Of a stretch of 64,000 bases of DNA, positions 1 through 10,416 are shown one piece after another. The stretch covers positions 186,001-250,000 of the forward strand of contig MKJV01000068.1 of NCBI GenBank assembly GCA_001942185.1, in the 5' to 3' direction. Each line of letters starts with the position of its first letter. Within the stretch, counting starts at the first letter, position 1. The DNA is from Pseudonocardia sp. CNS-004. Lineage in GTDB: Bacteria; Actinomycetota; Actinomycetes; Mycobacteriales; Pseudonocardiaceae. The translations under genes and the position numbers were made by a program. The notes beneath the pieces were generated by a model that made no database searches, had not been told where the DNA came from, and was given only the letters and a program-made list of their open reading frames with translations.

Positions 1-1092
1 CAGGCTCCGCGAGAGCGAGCCCGCGCTCGTCGAGATCGAGTGGGACGTGGTGCTGCGCCACCTGCTGCACCGCCCGACCGTCGCCGGGCTCGCCGAGTAC
101 CTGGCCGGGCTCGACGGCGCCGGCTCCGCTGCCACGGAGCCTGCCGGGCCGTCAGTCCGGTGGTCCCGCTCAACGGGCCGGACGCCGCGGACGTCACGAC
201 CGTGCTCGTGCACGCGGGCGTCGGGACGATCATGCCGTACCGGGCGCTGGTCACCGAGATCCGCAGGCGTGCCGCGGGGACGGGCAGGCTGGTCGGGATC
301 GAGGTGCCGGACCTGGACGCCTTCCTCGACGCCGAGCCTGCCGGGCTCATCGAGCGGATGGCCGCCGAGTACGCCCGCGCGCTGCTCGCCACCGGCGAAC
401 AGCGCTTCCACGTCGTCGGGTACTGCCTCGGCGGGCTCGTCGCCACCGAGGTCGCCCGCACGCTGACCGAGGCGGGCGCGGACGTCGCGTCGTTCACCGC
501 CATCAGCAGCCACGCGCCCGCGTTCCGGCTCGAGGACGAGCTGCTGTCGGAGTACTCCTTCGCGGTGATGATGGGCATCGACGCGGTGACGCTCGGCTTC
601 CCCGCCGACGCCGAGCTGTTCACCGCCGCGGCCCAGGAGGTGCTCGCACACTCCCCCGGTGTGATGCCGGACGGCGCGATCGCCGCCCTGGGCGGGGAGT
701 ACGAGGAGGTCTCGGCCTGCTTCCGACGCCTCGCCGGGGTGCCGCGGGCGCAGCGGGTGAGCCGGATGTGCGACGCGGTGCCGCCGTCGGTCGGCACCTT
801 CACCCCGGCCCAGCTCCTGCGCATGTTCCGCACGTTCCGCCAGAGCGTCTTCGCGATCACGCGGTACCGGGCCGATCCTTACGCGGGCGATGTCGCCTTC
901 CTCCGGCACGCGGGCCCGTACCCGTTCCCGGGCAGCCGCAGCAGCGTCACCCGGTACTGGGAGGAGCTGACGCTGGGCGACCTCACCGTCACCGACATCG
1001 GCGGCGACCACTTCACCTGCCTCGGCGACGACCACGTGCCCTCGATCCTCGGGCACCTGGTCGACCTGACCGGCGGCGAGGTGCTCGCGTGA
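1..1092 (+). CDS. NRPS C-terminus: carrier-protein tail plus thioesterase (partial, frameshifted)
   Basis: This is the end of a large nonribosomal peptide synthetase that begins upstream of the window. The first ~45 codons (frame 2) carry the last helix of a peptidyl carrier domain (HRPTVAGLAEYLAGL). From about base 150 the reading moves to frame 1 and a thioesterase domain follows to the stop. Its nucleophile elbow is VVGYCLGG, with Cys where most type I thioesterases have Ser, and a likely catalytic His lies in GGDHF near the end. The domain should release the finished thiazoline peptide. The frame change at ~121-160 fits one missing base. The stop overlaps the next start by four bases, so this gene heads the metallophore operon. 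Confidence 0.85.
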   Translation, partial: QAPRERARARRDRVGRGAAPPAAPPDRRRARRVPGRARRRRLRCHGACRAVSPVVPLNGPDAADVTTVLVHAGVGTIMPYRALVTEIRRRAAGTGRLVGIEVPDLDAFLDAEPAGLIERMAAEYARALLATGEQRFHVVGYCLGGLVATEVARTLTEAGADVASFTAISSHAPAFRLEDELLSEYSFAVMMGIDAVTLGFPADAELFTAAAQEVLAHSPGVMPDGAIAALGGEYEEVSACFRRLAGVPRAQRVSRMCDAVPPSVGTFTPAQLLRMFRTFRQSVFAITRYRADPYAGDVAFLRHAGPYPFPGSRSSVTRYWEELTLGDLTVTDIGGDHFTCLGDDHVPSILGHLVDLTGGEVLA

Positions 1093-2202
1093 CGGCGCCC
1101 CGGGTGGCCGTGCTGGGCGCGAGCGGTGCCGTGGGCTCCGCGGCGGCCCGGGCGCTGGCCACCGGCCACCGGCTGCGGCTGGGTGGGCGGCGGGAGGCGC
1201 CGCTGGGCGCGCTGGCGGAGTCGCTGGGATCCGACGCCGAGGTCCACCCACTGGACCTCGATGACGACCGCGCCCTCGACGCGTTCTGCGCCGGAGCGGA
1301 CGTCGTCCTGCACTGCGCCGCGCCGGCGTTCGCGATCGGCGACCGGGTGGCGCGCGCCGCGGGCCGGGAGCGTGCCGCCTACGTCGACGTCTCCGGGGAC
1401 GCCCTGCTGCACGACCGGCTGGGTGCCGTCGCCGGGGTGGCCGTGCTCGGGGCGGGCGTCGTCCCGGGGCTGTCCGCGCTGCTGCCCCGGCACGTCCTGG
1501 ACACGGCCCGGCCGCCGGGATCGAGGCCGACCGGCTCACCGTCCACGCCGGAGGAGTGGAGCCCTGCTCCCCCGGCGTGGCCCGGGACATGCTGCTCTCC
1601 CTCGCCACCGGCGGCCCGGACGGCGCCGCCTACGGCGAACCGCTCGCCGCCTGGCGGACCGACCGGGTGGTCCCGCGGGCGCTGCGCAGCCAGGAGGACG
1701 CCGAGGCGCCCTTCTTCCCCGGCCGGTGGCGCTGCAGCCGTTCCTCGCGGCCGAGGCGCAGCGCCTCGCCCGTGGCACCGGGCTCGCGGCGTTCGACTGG
1801 TACAACGTCCACCCCGGACCGCACGTGCGCGCGGCGATGCGCCGGCTGCGCGGGCTCGACGAGGAACGGGCGGGCGCCGAACTGATCCGCGCCGCCGACC
1901 TGGACCTGGCCGGCCGCACGCCCTACCACCTGATGGTCGTCATGGCGCTCGACGAGACGGGCGCCGGGCGCACGGCGGTCCTGCGCAGCCGGGACAGCTA
2001 CGCGCTCACCGGATTCGTGGCGGCGCTGGCCGCCGAGGCCGTGGCCCGGGGCCGGGTCCGGCCCGGCACGCACTACGCGTGCGACGTGCTGGAGCCTGCG
2101 GAGACGCTGCGCCGCATCCGGGCCTCCGAGGTGTCCCGGCTGACCGAAGTCGTGCACGACGGGTCGCCCGCCGACTCGCTCGTGGAGGAGGGGGCACTGT
2201 GA
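1089..2202 (+). CDS. Saccharopine dehydrogenase-like NAD(P)-binding protein
   Basis: GTG start inside the stop of the NRPS gene. The N-terminus is a Rossmann fold (VAVLGASGAVGSAAARAL), followed by the acidic and ADVV segments typical of saccharopine-dehydrogenase-like oxidoreductases. About 370 residues are recovered by joining three frames, with changes near 1510 and 1725 that each fit one missing base. Proteins of this type occur beside thiazoline siderophore synthetases. I infer a redox step on the assembled chain or its release product, not lysine metabolism; the substrate is unproven. Its stop overlaps the next GTG. Confidence 0.75.
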
Positions 2203-3250
2203 GCTCCGCGGTTCCGGCCGGGCCGTGGCGGGTCGTGGTGGCCGGCACGAACTTCGGCCGGGTGCACGCCCGTGGCGTGCGCTGCGCACCGGCGGAGTTC
2301 ACCCTCGCCGGCATCCTCTCCCGCGGCAGCGACCGCTCCGCGCGCGAGGCGGCGGCGCTGCGCGTCCCGCACCTCACGTCGGCCGACGACGTACCCGACG
2401 ACGTCGACGCCGTCTGCGTCGCGGTGGGCTCTGCGGTCTCGGGCGGGCGGGGCACCGAGCTGGCCTGCGCGCTCCTGGAACGCGGGATCGCGGTCCTCGC
2501 CGAGCACCCGATGCACCCCGACGAGCTGACGCGGTGCCTGCGAACCGCCCGCAGGCACCGCACCGGTTTCCGGATCACCACCCACTACCCGCACGTGCGG
2601 CCGGTCCGGACGTTCCTCGACGCCGCCGCCCGGTTGCGGGAGCGCCGGCAACCGCTGTTCGTCGACGCCGCGACCCCGGTCCACGTCTTGGCGCCCTTCC
2701 TCGACATCCTCGGGCGCGCGCTGGGCGGGGTACGGCCGTGGGCGTTCGGCGACCCGGCCCCGGAGGATCCCGAGCTGACGGCGCTGACGGGCCGCGACGC
2801 GCCGCTGCGAACACTGCAGGCCGTCGTCGCGGGCGTACCGGTCACCCTCCGGGTGCACAACGAGCTGCACCCGGGCGACCGCGACAACCACGCCCTGCTC
2901 TGGCACCGGATCGCCATCGGCACCGAGGGCGGCGTCCTGACCCTCGCGGACACCCACGGCCCGGTGCTGTGGAGCCCCCGCTTCCACAGCACCCGCGACG
3001 CCGACCACCGGCTCGTCCTCGACGGGCCCGGGCTGGCGCACCCGAGCACGTCCGTCGCGGCCCCCGCCGGGACGCTCGCCGAGGCGGTCGGGACCCTGTG
3101 GCCGGACGCGGTCGTGCACGCGCTACGAGGCCTGCGCGCGGCCGTCGAGCAGGGCGTCGACCCGTTGCGGGACGGGCAGCGCGACCTCACCGTCGCCCGG
3201 ATGTGGACGGACCTGGTGAACCGGCTCGGCCCGCCGCGCAGCATCCGGCC
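2199..3250 (+). CDS. Thiazolinyl imine reductase (PchG/Irp3/YbtU family)
   Basis: GTG start overlapping the previous stop. The opening VVVAGTNFGRVHARGV is characteristic of thiazolinyl imine reductases, Gfo/Idh/MocA-like enzymes that reduce an NRPS-bound thiazoline to thiazolidine with NADPH, as in yersiniabactin and pyochelin assembly. The EHP in AVLAEHPMHPDEL replaces the usual EKP, as in this family. Some 347 residues fit the family length. The frame has no stop after the conserved C-terminus near 3250. A single missing base would run it into a Pro/Ala/Val-rich linker and then the methyltransferase at 3260, so either a stop was lost or the two are fused. Confidence 0.85.
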
Positions 3251-3259
3251 GCGCCGCCG

Positions 3260-4095
3260 GAGGTGCTGGGTGCCTCTGACGTACTGGGTGCCCCCGAGGT
3301 GCCGGACGCCGTCGCGGTGCCGGGCACCTCCGAGGCGCGCTCCCCGAGCCCCGCGCCGGCAACGGGTGGCCACGGCGCCTACGGCGCCACCGCCGAGTTC
3401 TACGAGCTCGCCGCCGCAGGCTCGCCGGAGATCGCGGAGGCCTGGCGGGCGTCGACCCGCACGCGGGCACGGTCGTGGAGATCGGGGCGGGCAGCGGGCT
3501 GGTGACCGCGGCGATCGCGGCGGCCCTGCCCGGCGCCCGGATCCTCGCCGCGGAGCCGTCGACCGTGCTGCGCTCGGTGCTGACCAGCCGCGTCGTCCGG
3601 GATCCCGACCTGCGCGGGCGCGTCACGGTCCGCCCGGACACCGCGCAGGAGCTGGCGCTGCCGGACCGGATCTCGGCGGCGGTGCTCTGCGGGGTCGCGG
3701 GGCACCTCGACCAGGCCGAGCGGGCGGACCTGTGGCGGCGGCTCACCGAGCGGATGCTGCCCGGAGCGCCGCTGGTGGTCGAGCTGATGGCGGTGGACCG
3801 GCCGGTCGCGATGCCGCGGACCCGGCTCGCGACCCGTCGCGTCGGCGGGCAGGACTACGAGTGGTGGTTCGCGGCCCGCCCCGGGGCGGGCGAGGGCGAT
3901 CCGCTGGTGTTGCACAGCACCTGGCGGGTGCTCGACGCCGCGGGCTCCGCCGTGCGCGAGGAGACCGAGACCCACCGCTGGCACGCGTTCGGGCTCGAGC
4001 GGGTGGCCGCGGAGACCGGGTGGGAGCTCCGCGACCTGCGCGGCGGGCCCGGAGCCAACTCGGCTCCGTTGGGGGTGTTCACCCGGGCCAGCTGA
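3260..4095 (+). CDS. SAM-dependent methyltransferase, copy 1 (metallophore tailoring)
   Basis: Joined from two frames (change near 3440). The conserved start YGATAEFYELAA, the SAM motif I VVEIGAGSGLVTAAI and the later EPSTVLRSVLTSRVV closely match the protein at 6173, so the two are paralogues. A repetitive linker (VLGASDVLGAPEVPDA) precedes it and no clear start codon with a ribosome site is visible. The start may be a GTG near 3263 or 3300, or the protein may be fused to the reductase upstream. It probably adds a C-, N- or O-methyl to the peptide; integral methyltransferase domains do this in yersiniabactin synthetase. Its stop overlaps the convergent P450 by 17 bases. Confidence 0.75.
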
Positions 4096-5284
4096 CCCGC
4101 ATCTCCTCCACCCCGAAGGTGGCGGACTCGTGCTTGAAGTCGACGCCGGCGATCCCGCCGACGAGCGACAATTGCGGAATGCGCCGGAAAAGCGATTCCA
4201 GGGCGACCCCGATCTCCATCCTGGCGAGCGTCGCACCGAAACAGGAATGGCCACCGTGACCGAAGGAGAGGTGTCCCGGCCCCGCCCTGTCGAGATCGAC
4301 CTCGCGGGGCCGGGAGAACGCCTCGGGATCGTGGTTGGCCGCACCGAGCAGCCCGATCACGCCCTCGTCGGCACCGATCGTGGTGCCCGAGAACGCCCGT
4401 TCCTCGGTGAGCACCCGCAGCGCGAGCGAGTCGCCCACCGACAGCACCCGCAGCAGCTCGTCGACCGCGGCAGGCCACCGGTCGGGCCGCCGCTCCAGCT
4501 CCGCGCGCAGCTGCGGGTGCTCCAGCAGGTACAGCGCGCCGAGGGTGATCATGCTCGTGGTCGTCTCCCGGCCGGCGATGATCGTCATCGCGAGCGCGGA
4601 CACCAGCTCCTGCTCGGTGACGGTCCCCGCGGACAGGTGCTCGCCGGCCAGCCGGCTCACCAGGTCGTCGCCCGGGGTGCGGCGCTTGGCCTCCACGAGG
4701 TCCCCCAGGAGCGAGAACAGCTGCCCCAGAGCGGCTCCCACCTGCTCGGACGTGCTCAGGCGCGAGCCCGACACCCGGGTGACGTCCCGGAAGAACTCGA
4801 CGTCGTCGGCGGGCACACCCAGCAGCGCGCAGACGACGGTGGTGGTCACCGCGTTGGCGTAGTGCGGCACCAGGTCGACCGGCCGCCCGAGGGAGTGCAG
4901 GTCGTCCACCAGCCCGTCGACGAGCTTCTCGACTCCTGGTCGCAGGGCCTGGACGCGGCGCGGGGTGAACTCGCCTGCGAACAGCTTCCGGAAGCGGGTG
5001 TGCCGCGGCGGGTCGGTCCGGATGAACGGCCGGGTCCGGATCCCGGCCTCCTGCTCGCCCGCCCCCATCGCGGGGAAGTTCGGCCTGCGGATGTCCGACG
5101 ACGCGGCGGGGTCGGCCAGCAGGGCCCGCACGTCGGCGTAGCGGGTCAGGACCCAGGCAGGACGGCCGGTCGGCAGGCGAACGCGCAGCACCGGCGTCTG
5201 CGCACGGATCCGGTCGTAGGCGGCGGGCGGGAAGAACGGCTCGTCACGCCGGATCGGAAAATCCGGGAGCACCTCGGAAGTCAC
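4079..5284 (-). CDS. Cytochrome P450
   Basis: An intact reading frame of 401 residues from GTG at 5284. The I-helix oxygen motif is AGRETTTS, the K-helix ExxR is ELLR, and the heme loop FGHGGHSCFG places the thiolate ligand at about Cys348. Length and motifs fit soluble bacterial P450s that take electrons from a ferredoxin. It lies opposite in direction to the NRPS operon and diverges from the thioesterase at 5389. From memory, the coelibactin cluster of Streptomyces coelicolor also carries a P450 between the imine reductase and thioesterase genes. I infer hydroxylation or ring oxidation of the metallophore. Confidence 0.9.
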   Translation of the reverse strand: MTSEVLPDFPIRRDEPFFPPAAYDRIRAQTPVLRVRLPTGRPAWVLTRYADVRALLADPAASSDIRRPNFPAMGAGEQEAGIRTRPFIRTDPPRHTRFRKLFAGEFTPRRVQALRPGVEKLVDGLVDDLHSLGRPVDLVPHYANAVTTTVVCALLGVPADDVEFFRDVTRVSGSRLSTSEQVGAALGQLFSLLGDLVEAKRRTPGDDLVSRLAGEHLSAGTVTEQELVSALAMTIIAGRETTTSMITLGALYLLEHPQLRAELERRPDRWPAAVDELLRVLSVGDSLALRVLTEERAFSGTTIGADEGVIGLLGAANHDPEAFSRPREVDLDRAGPGHLSFGHGGHSCFGATLARMEIGVALESLFRRIPQLSLVGGIAGVDFKHESATFGVEEMRVSWPG

Positions 5285-5331
5285 ACCCCACCGTAGAACG
5301 GTCGGACCCCGCATTTCCACACCGTTGCCGC

Positions 5332-5358
5332 ATTGCCATGAGTGCATGCTTTGGCAAT
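5332..5358. promoter_or_regulatory. Interrupted inverted repeat in divergent P450/thioesterase promoter
   Basis: ATTGCCA and its exact reverse complement TGGCAAT flank a 13-base spacer within the 104-base gap between the divergent P450 and thioesterase genes. This is the only AT-enriched stretch of the gap. A TTGGCA hexamer at 5351 with TGTACG 17 bases later could be a promoter for the thioesterase operon and overlaps the right arm. The layout suits a repressor site shared by both directions; the binding protein is unknown. Confidence 0.45.
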
Positions 5359-5388
5359 TCTCCGCGCCATTGTTGTACGGTTCTTCGC

Positions 5389-6176
5389 GTGAGTTCCCGA
5401 ACGGCACCCGATCCCTGGCTGCGACGCTTCACCGCGCGCCCCGCGGCGCGCCTGCAGCTCGTCTGCCTCCCGCACGCGGGCGGTGGGGCGAGCAGCTTTC
5501 GGGGCTGGTCGGGCCTGCTCCCGCCGGACGTCGAGCTCCTCGCCGTGCAGTACCCCGGGCGGGAGGACCGCTTCGGCGAGCCGATGATCGACGAGATGGG
5601 CGCGCTGGTCGTCGCGGTGTGCGACGCGCTGGCCGGGGTGCTGGACCGGCCGTACGTCCTGTTCGGGCACAGCATGGGTTCCGCGGTCGCCTACGAGGTC
5701 GCCCGGGAGCTGCGCCGCCGCGGGCGGCCGGGGCCCAGGAGACTCGTGGCGTCGGGGCGGGAAGCGCCGGTGCGCGCCCGCGGTGGCGAGGTCCACCTCG
5801 GCGACGACGACGCGCTGTGCGCGGAGCTGGTGCGGCTCGGCGGCACCGACTCGGAGGTCCTCGCCGACCGCGACCTGCGCCGGGCCGTGCTCGGCTACGT
5901 GCGCAACGACTACCGCCTCATCGAGACCTACCGTCCCGCGCCCGCGACCCCGCTCGGCTGCCCGGTGACCGTCTTCACGGGCGACGCCGATCCCGAGCTG
6001 ACGCCTGCGCAGGCAGCGGGCTGGCGCCGCTGGGCGACGGCCGGGAGGACGTCCAGACCTTCCCCGGCGGGCACTTCTACCTCGGCCTGCACCGCGCGCA
6101 GGTCGTGGACGCGCTGCTGCGCCGGTTGGACCCGGCGCTGTCCCGTGGTCGTGTCGAGCACCCGAGCACGCCGTGA
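5389..6176 (+). CDS. Type II thioesterase (NRPS editing)
   Basis: GTG start 104 bases from the P450 start. It shows CLPHAGGGASSFRGW at the N-terminus, GHSMGSAVAYE as the nucleophile elbow (GxSxG), and GGHFYLGLH with the catalytic His near the end, all standard for external alpha/beta-hydrolase thioesterases that remove misprimed acyl groups from carrier proteins. Length is ~260 residues. The frame shifts near 6040, consistent with one missing base just before DVQTFPGGHF. It heads the second plus-strand block of the cluster and overlaps the next start by four bases. Confidence 0.88.
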
Positions 6177-6939
6177 GCAGCGTCCACAGCGCCTACTCCG
6201 CCGCGGGCGAGTTCTACGAGCTGGTCGCCGAGCGCCAGGCCGCCAGCAGCGGCCCCGCTCTGACCGTCGCGCTGGCCGGGGTGGACCCGGCGGCCGGGCC
6301 GGTGCTCGAGATCGGCGCCGGCACCGGGCGCATCACCGAGCTGATCGCCCGGGAGGTGCCGGGCGCTCGATCGTGGCGACCGAACCGGCCACGACCATGC
6401 GCGCCGTGCTGACCAGCAGGGTCGCCGCGGACCCCGGGCTGCGCGAGCGGGTCACCGTCACGGCCGAGAGCGCCCAGGACCTCGCGGCTCGGCTGCCCCG
6501 TACCGGCGAGCGGTTCTGCGCCGCGGTGGTCTTTGGCGTGGTCGGCCACCTCGACGCGGGTGAGCGGCGAGCCCTGTGGGGTGCCCTGGGCGGCGCGCTG
6601 CCGCCCGGCGCCCCGATCGCGGTGGAGCTGATGGGCGTCGCGGCACCGCGCACCATCCCCCCGGTCCGGATGCTGCGCGAGCGCGTCGGCGACCAGGTCT
6701 ACGAGTGGTGGAGCGCGGGCGCGCCGTCGGGCGCGGGCCGGATGCGCTTCGACACGACGTGGAAGGTGTTCGGTCCGGCGGGCGGCGCCCCGGTGCGCGA
6801 GGTCTCCGAGTCCTACCAGTGGCACACGCTCGGCACGGCCGACCTCGCTGCCGAATCCGGTCTGGCGGCAGAGCAGGTCACCGATGTCGATGGCCGCACC
6901 ACGGCCGAGATCGCGATCCTCCGCAGGCGGCCGGCATGA
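6173..6939 (+). CDS. SAM-dependent methyltransferase, copy 2
   Basis: GTG start inside the thioesterase stop. YSAAGEFYELVAERQ, motif I VLEIGAGTGRITELI and the segment TMRAVLTSRV closely match copy 1, and the C-terminal half (QVYEWWSAG, YQWHTLG) also aligns. The frame changes near 6365, explained by one missing base after VPGA. About 255 residues. Position between the thioesterase and the transporter pair suggests it modifies the metallophore. From memory, the coelibactin cluster has an unassigned gene in this place. Confidence 0.8.
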
Positions 6940-8678
6940 GCACCGTGACCCGGGTGCTGGCGCCGGTGCGTGGCACCCTCGCCGCCGCCGTCGCGCTGCA
7001 GGCCCTCGGTTCGGTGGCGGGGGTGGTCCCGTTCGTCGCCGTCGCCGAGATCGGCAGGGCGCTGCTCGCTCCCGAACCGACTGCCCCGGGCCGCATCTGG
7101 CTGCTGGTGGGTCTCGGTGCCGGCGCCGCGGTCCTCGCGCTGATCGCGACCACGCTGGCGACCACGCTGACCCACCTCGCCGACAACCGGCTGCAGCTGC
7201 TCCTGCGCCGGCGCATCGCCGGGCACCTCGGCCGCGTCTCCCCCGGTTGGTTCTCGGCCCGCAGCTCAGGGCACGTGTCCAAGGCCCTGCAGGACGACGT
7301 GCACTCACTGCACTACCTGGTCGGGCACACCCTGCTCGACGTCACCGCGGTCCTCGTGACCCCGCTCGCCGCGCTGGTGTACCTGGCCACCGTCGACCGG
7401 CGACTGGCGCTGCTCGCCCTGGTCCCCCTCGTCGCCGGGGCGCTGCTGTTCCGGAAGGCCATGTCCGGCGCGGGCCCGCTGATGGCCGAGTACGGCAGGG
7501 CCCAGACCGAGATCAACGCCGGCATCGTCGAGTTCGTCGACGGCATCGCCGTGGTGAAGACGTTCGGCCGCGGCCGGTCGGCGCACCGCCGGTTCGTCGC
7601 GGCGTGCGACGCCTTCCACGACTTCTTCGGGAACTGGCAGCGGCGCACCACGTCGGTCACGACGGCCTCCCAGCTGGTGGTCACGCCGTCGCTGGTCCTG
7701 CTGCTGCTCCTCGGCGCCGGCACCGTGCTCGTCGTGGCCGGCGCGGCGCCCGCCACCGCGCTGATCCCGTTCGCGCTGCTGGGCCCCGCGATCGTCGCCC
7801 CGATGGGCGCGGTCGGGCCCCGGATCCAGGCGCTGCGTGGCGGCACCGCCGCGGCGGCATCGATCGAGGCGCTGCTCGCGGAGCCGGTCCAGCCGCAGCC
7901 GGAGGTCGGGGGCGAGCCCGATGGCACCACGATCACCCTGCACGACGTGGCATTCCGCTACCCCGGCACGGAGACCGACGCCCTCGCCGGGGTCGACCTG
8001 GAACTGCGGCCCGGCACCGTCACCGCGCTGGTCGGACCGTCCGGTGCGGGCAAGACCACCCTCGCCACGCTCGTCCCCCGGTTCCACGACGTCACCGGCG
8101 GCGCGGTCCGGCTCGGCGGCGTCGACGTCCGCGAGCTCGACGCCCGCACCCTCTACCGCAGCGTCGGTTTCGTCTTCCAGGACACCACGCTGCTGCGCAC
8201 GTCGGTCGCCGACAACATCGCCCTCGGCCGGCCCGGCGCGTCGCAGGAGGAGGTCGAGGGGGCGGCCCGCGCGGCCGGCATCCACGACCGGATCCTCGCC
8301 CTCCCCAGGGGATACGACGCCGTCGTCGGGGAGGACGCCGAGTTCTCCGGCGGCGAGCGGCAGCGGCTCTCGATCGCCCGCGCCCTCCTCGCGGACACCC
8401 CGGTCCTCGTGCTCGACGAGGCCACCGCGTTCGCCGACCCCGAGTCGGAGGCCGCCATCTGCGACGCGCTCTCCGAGCTGGCGGTCGGCCGGACCCTGCT
8501 GGTGGTGGCGCACCGGCTGCACACCGTCGCCGGCGCGGACGAGATCGTGGTGCTCGAGGGCGGCCGGGTCACCGAACGGGGCCGGCACGACGAGCTGCTC
8601 GCGCTCGGCGGCCGGTACGCGCGGATGTGGGCGGCCCAGGACGGGACGGTCCTCGCGGGGCAGGGGGTGCCGCGATGA
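6936..8678 (+). CDS. ABC transporter, fused membrane and ATPase domains, subunit 1 (YbtP/YbtQ-IrtAB-like)
   Basis: ATG start overlapping the previous stop; 580 residues in an intact frame. An N-terminal six-helix domain spans roughly residues 10-300. The nucleotide domain has Walker A GPSGAGKTT (~366), a modified signature FSGGERQR (~469, Phe for Leu), Walker B VLVLDEATAF (~490) and switch His in VVAHRL. Pairs of such half-transporters in siderophore clusters (YbtP/YbtQ, IrtA/IrtB) import the metal complex despite an exporter fold. Its partner follows with a four-base overlap, so a heterodimer is likely. Confidence 0.9.
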   Translation: MSTVTRVLAPVRGTLAAAVALQALGSVAGVVPFVAVAEIGRALLAPEPTAPGRIWLLVGLGAGAAVLALIATTLATTLTHLADNRLQLLLRRRIAGHLGRVSPGWFSARSSGHVSKALQDDVHSLHYLVGHTLLDVTAVLVTPLAALVYLATVDRRLALLALVPLVAGALLFRKAMSGAGPLMAEYGRAQTEINAGIVEFVDGIAVVKTFGRGRSAHRRFVAACDAFHDFFGNWQRRTTSVTTASQLVVTPSLVLLLLLGAGTVLVVAGAAPATALIPFALLGPAIVAPMGAVGPRIQALRGGTAAAASIEALLAEPVQPQPEVGGEPDGTTITLHDVAFRYPGTETDALAGVDLELRPGTVTALVGPSGAGKTTLATLVPRFHDVTGGAVRLGGVDVRELDARTLYRSVGFVFQDTTLLRTSVADNIALGRPGASQEEVEGAARAAGIHDRILALPRGYDAVVGEDAEFSGGERQRLSIARALLADTPVLVLDEATAFADPESEAAICDALSELAVGRTLLVVAHRLHTVAGADEIVVLEGGRVTERGRHDELLALGGRYARMWAAQDGTVLAGQGVPR

Positions 8679-10416
8679 TCCGGCAGCTGCTGGCCGCACT
8701 CGGCCCCGAGCACGCCCGGCCCGTGCGGAGGCTGCTCGCGCTGCTGGCCGCGGCGGCGGTGCTGCAGGGGCTCGCGTTCGCCCTGCTCGTCCCGCTGCTG
8801 CGGGCGCTGCTCGGGCCCGACCCGCGCGACGCGTGGACGCCGCTGGGCTGGTTCGCCCTCACCACCGCGGCGTTCCTGGCGCTCACCTTCCACGCCCAGA
8901 ACGAGGGCTTCCGCACCGGCGCCCGGGTCGCCCGGCGGCTGCACCACGTCCTCGGCGAGGCGATCGTGTCGCTCCCGCTGGGCTGGTTCGCAGGCTTCCG
9001 CTCCGGCGAGCTCACCCGGGTCGCCGGGCAGAGCGTGCTGCAGGTGATGTCGCTGCCCGCACACCAGCTGCGCCCGCTCGTCACCGCGGTGGTCACCCCG
9101 GCAACGGTGCTGGTCGCCCTCCTCCTGATCGACTGGCGGATCGGGGCCGCCATCGCCGTGGCCGTGCCGGTCCTGCTCGTGGTGCTCCGCGTCGGCAACG
9201 ACCTGCTCGCGCGCAGCGACCGGGGCCGGGACGCGGTCATCCACGAGGCCGCCGCGCGGGTGATCGAGTTCGCGCGGGCCCAGCCCGTGCTGCGGGCGTT
9301 CGGCGCCACCACCGACGGCCACCGGGTCCTCGACGACGCCCTGGTCGCCCAGCGCGACGCCGACCGCCGGATGATCGGGCTGGCCGTGCCCGGCCTGGTG
9401 TCGTTCGCGTTCGGGGTCCGCGTCGTGTTCACCGCTGCGCTGGCACTCGCCGTCCAGCTCGCGCTCACCGGATCGCTCGACCCCGCCACCGCGATCGCCG
9501 TCGTCGTCCTCGTCGCGCGGTTCACCGAGACGATCGGGACCGGCGCCGAGATCGGCGCGAGCCTGCGGATGTCGGGCAACGCGCTCACCCGGATCACCGA
9601 CGTGCTCGACACCCCGCCCCTGCCCGAACCGGCGCGGCCGCGCCGACCGCAGTCCTACGAGGTCGAGTTCGCGGGCGTCGGGTTCGGCTACCGGGCGGAC
9701 GCCCCCGTCCTGCGGAACGTCTCGTTCGCCCTGCCCGAACGCGGGCTCACCGCGCTCGTCGGGCCGTCCGGGGCGGGCAAGACCACCGTCGCCCGGCTGC
9801 TGGCCCGCTTCGCCGACGTCGACACCGGCGCGGTCCGGATCGGCGGCGTCGACGTCCGGGACATCGCGGCCGACGACCTGATGGGCCTGGTCGCGAGCGT
9901 CTTCCAGGACGTCTACCTGTTCGAGGGCACGCTGGCCGACAACGTCCGGCTCGGCCGCCCCGACGCGAGCACCGACGACCTCGACAGGGTCGGCGGGCTC
10001 GCCGGGCTGAGCCACGTCGTCGAGGAACTGCCCGCCGGCTGGGACACCCGGGTCGCGAGGGCGGCGCGACGCTGTCGGGTGGGCAGCGCCAGCGCGTCTC
10101 GATCGCCCGCGCCCTGCTCAAGGACGCCCCGATCGTCGTCCTCGACGAGGCGACCGCCGCGCTCGACCCGGAGAACGACGCGGCGATCGGCGCGGCCATC
10201 ACCGAGCTCGCCACCCGCGCCACGGTGCTGGTGATCGCCCACCGGCTGCAGACGGTCCGGGCGGCCGACCGGATCCTGGTGCTGCGCGACGGGGTCGTCG
10301 CCGAGCAGGGCAGGCACACCGAGCTGCTCGCGGCCGGCGGCACCTACGCCGAGTTCTGGGAGCGGCGCACGCACGCGGCGGGCTGGCGGCTCGTCCCCAC
10401 AGAGGAGAAATCGTGA
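8675..10416 (+). CDS. ABC transporter, fused membrane and ATPase domains, subunit 2 (YbtP/YbtQ-IrtAB-like)
   Basis: ATG start overlapping subunit 1. A membrane domain (residues ~15-290) is followed by a nucleotide domain with Walker A GPSGAGKTT (~362), signature LSGGQRQR and Walker B IVVLDEATAAL. The frame changes near 10068, just before the signature, and fits one missing base. The canonical signature here against the modified one in subunit 1 suggests unequal ATP sites, common in heterodimers. Likely partner of the protein at 6936 in moving the metallophore or its metal complex. Confidence 0.88.

Noticed and set aside
768-4259. A 1163-residue open frame across the reductase and neighbours
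   Set aside because: Only the stretch from 2199 to ~3250 has domain content; the rest is Arg/Pro-rich and is a GC-driven shadow joining pieces of three genes.
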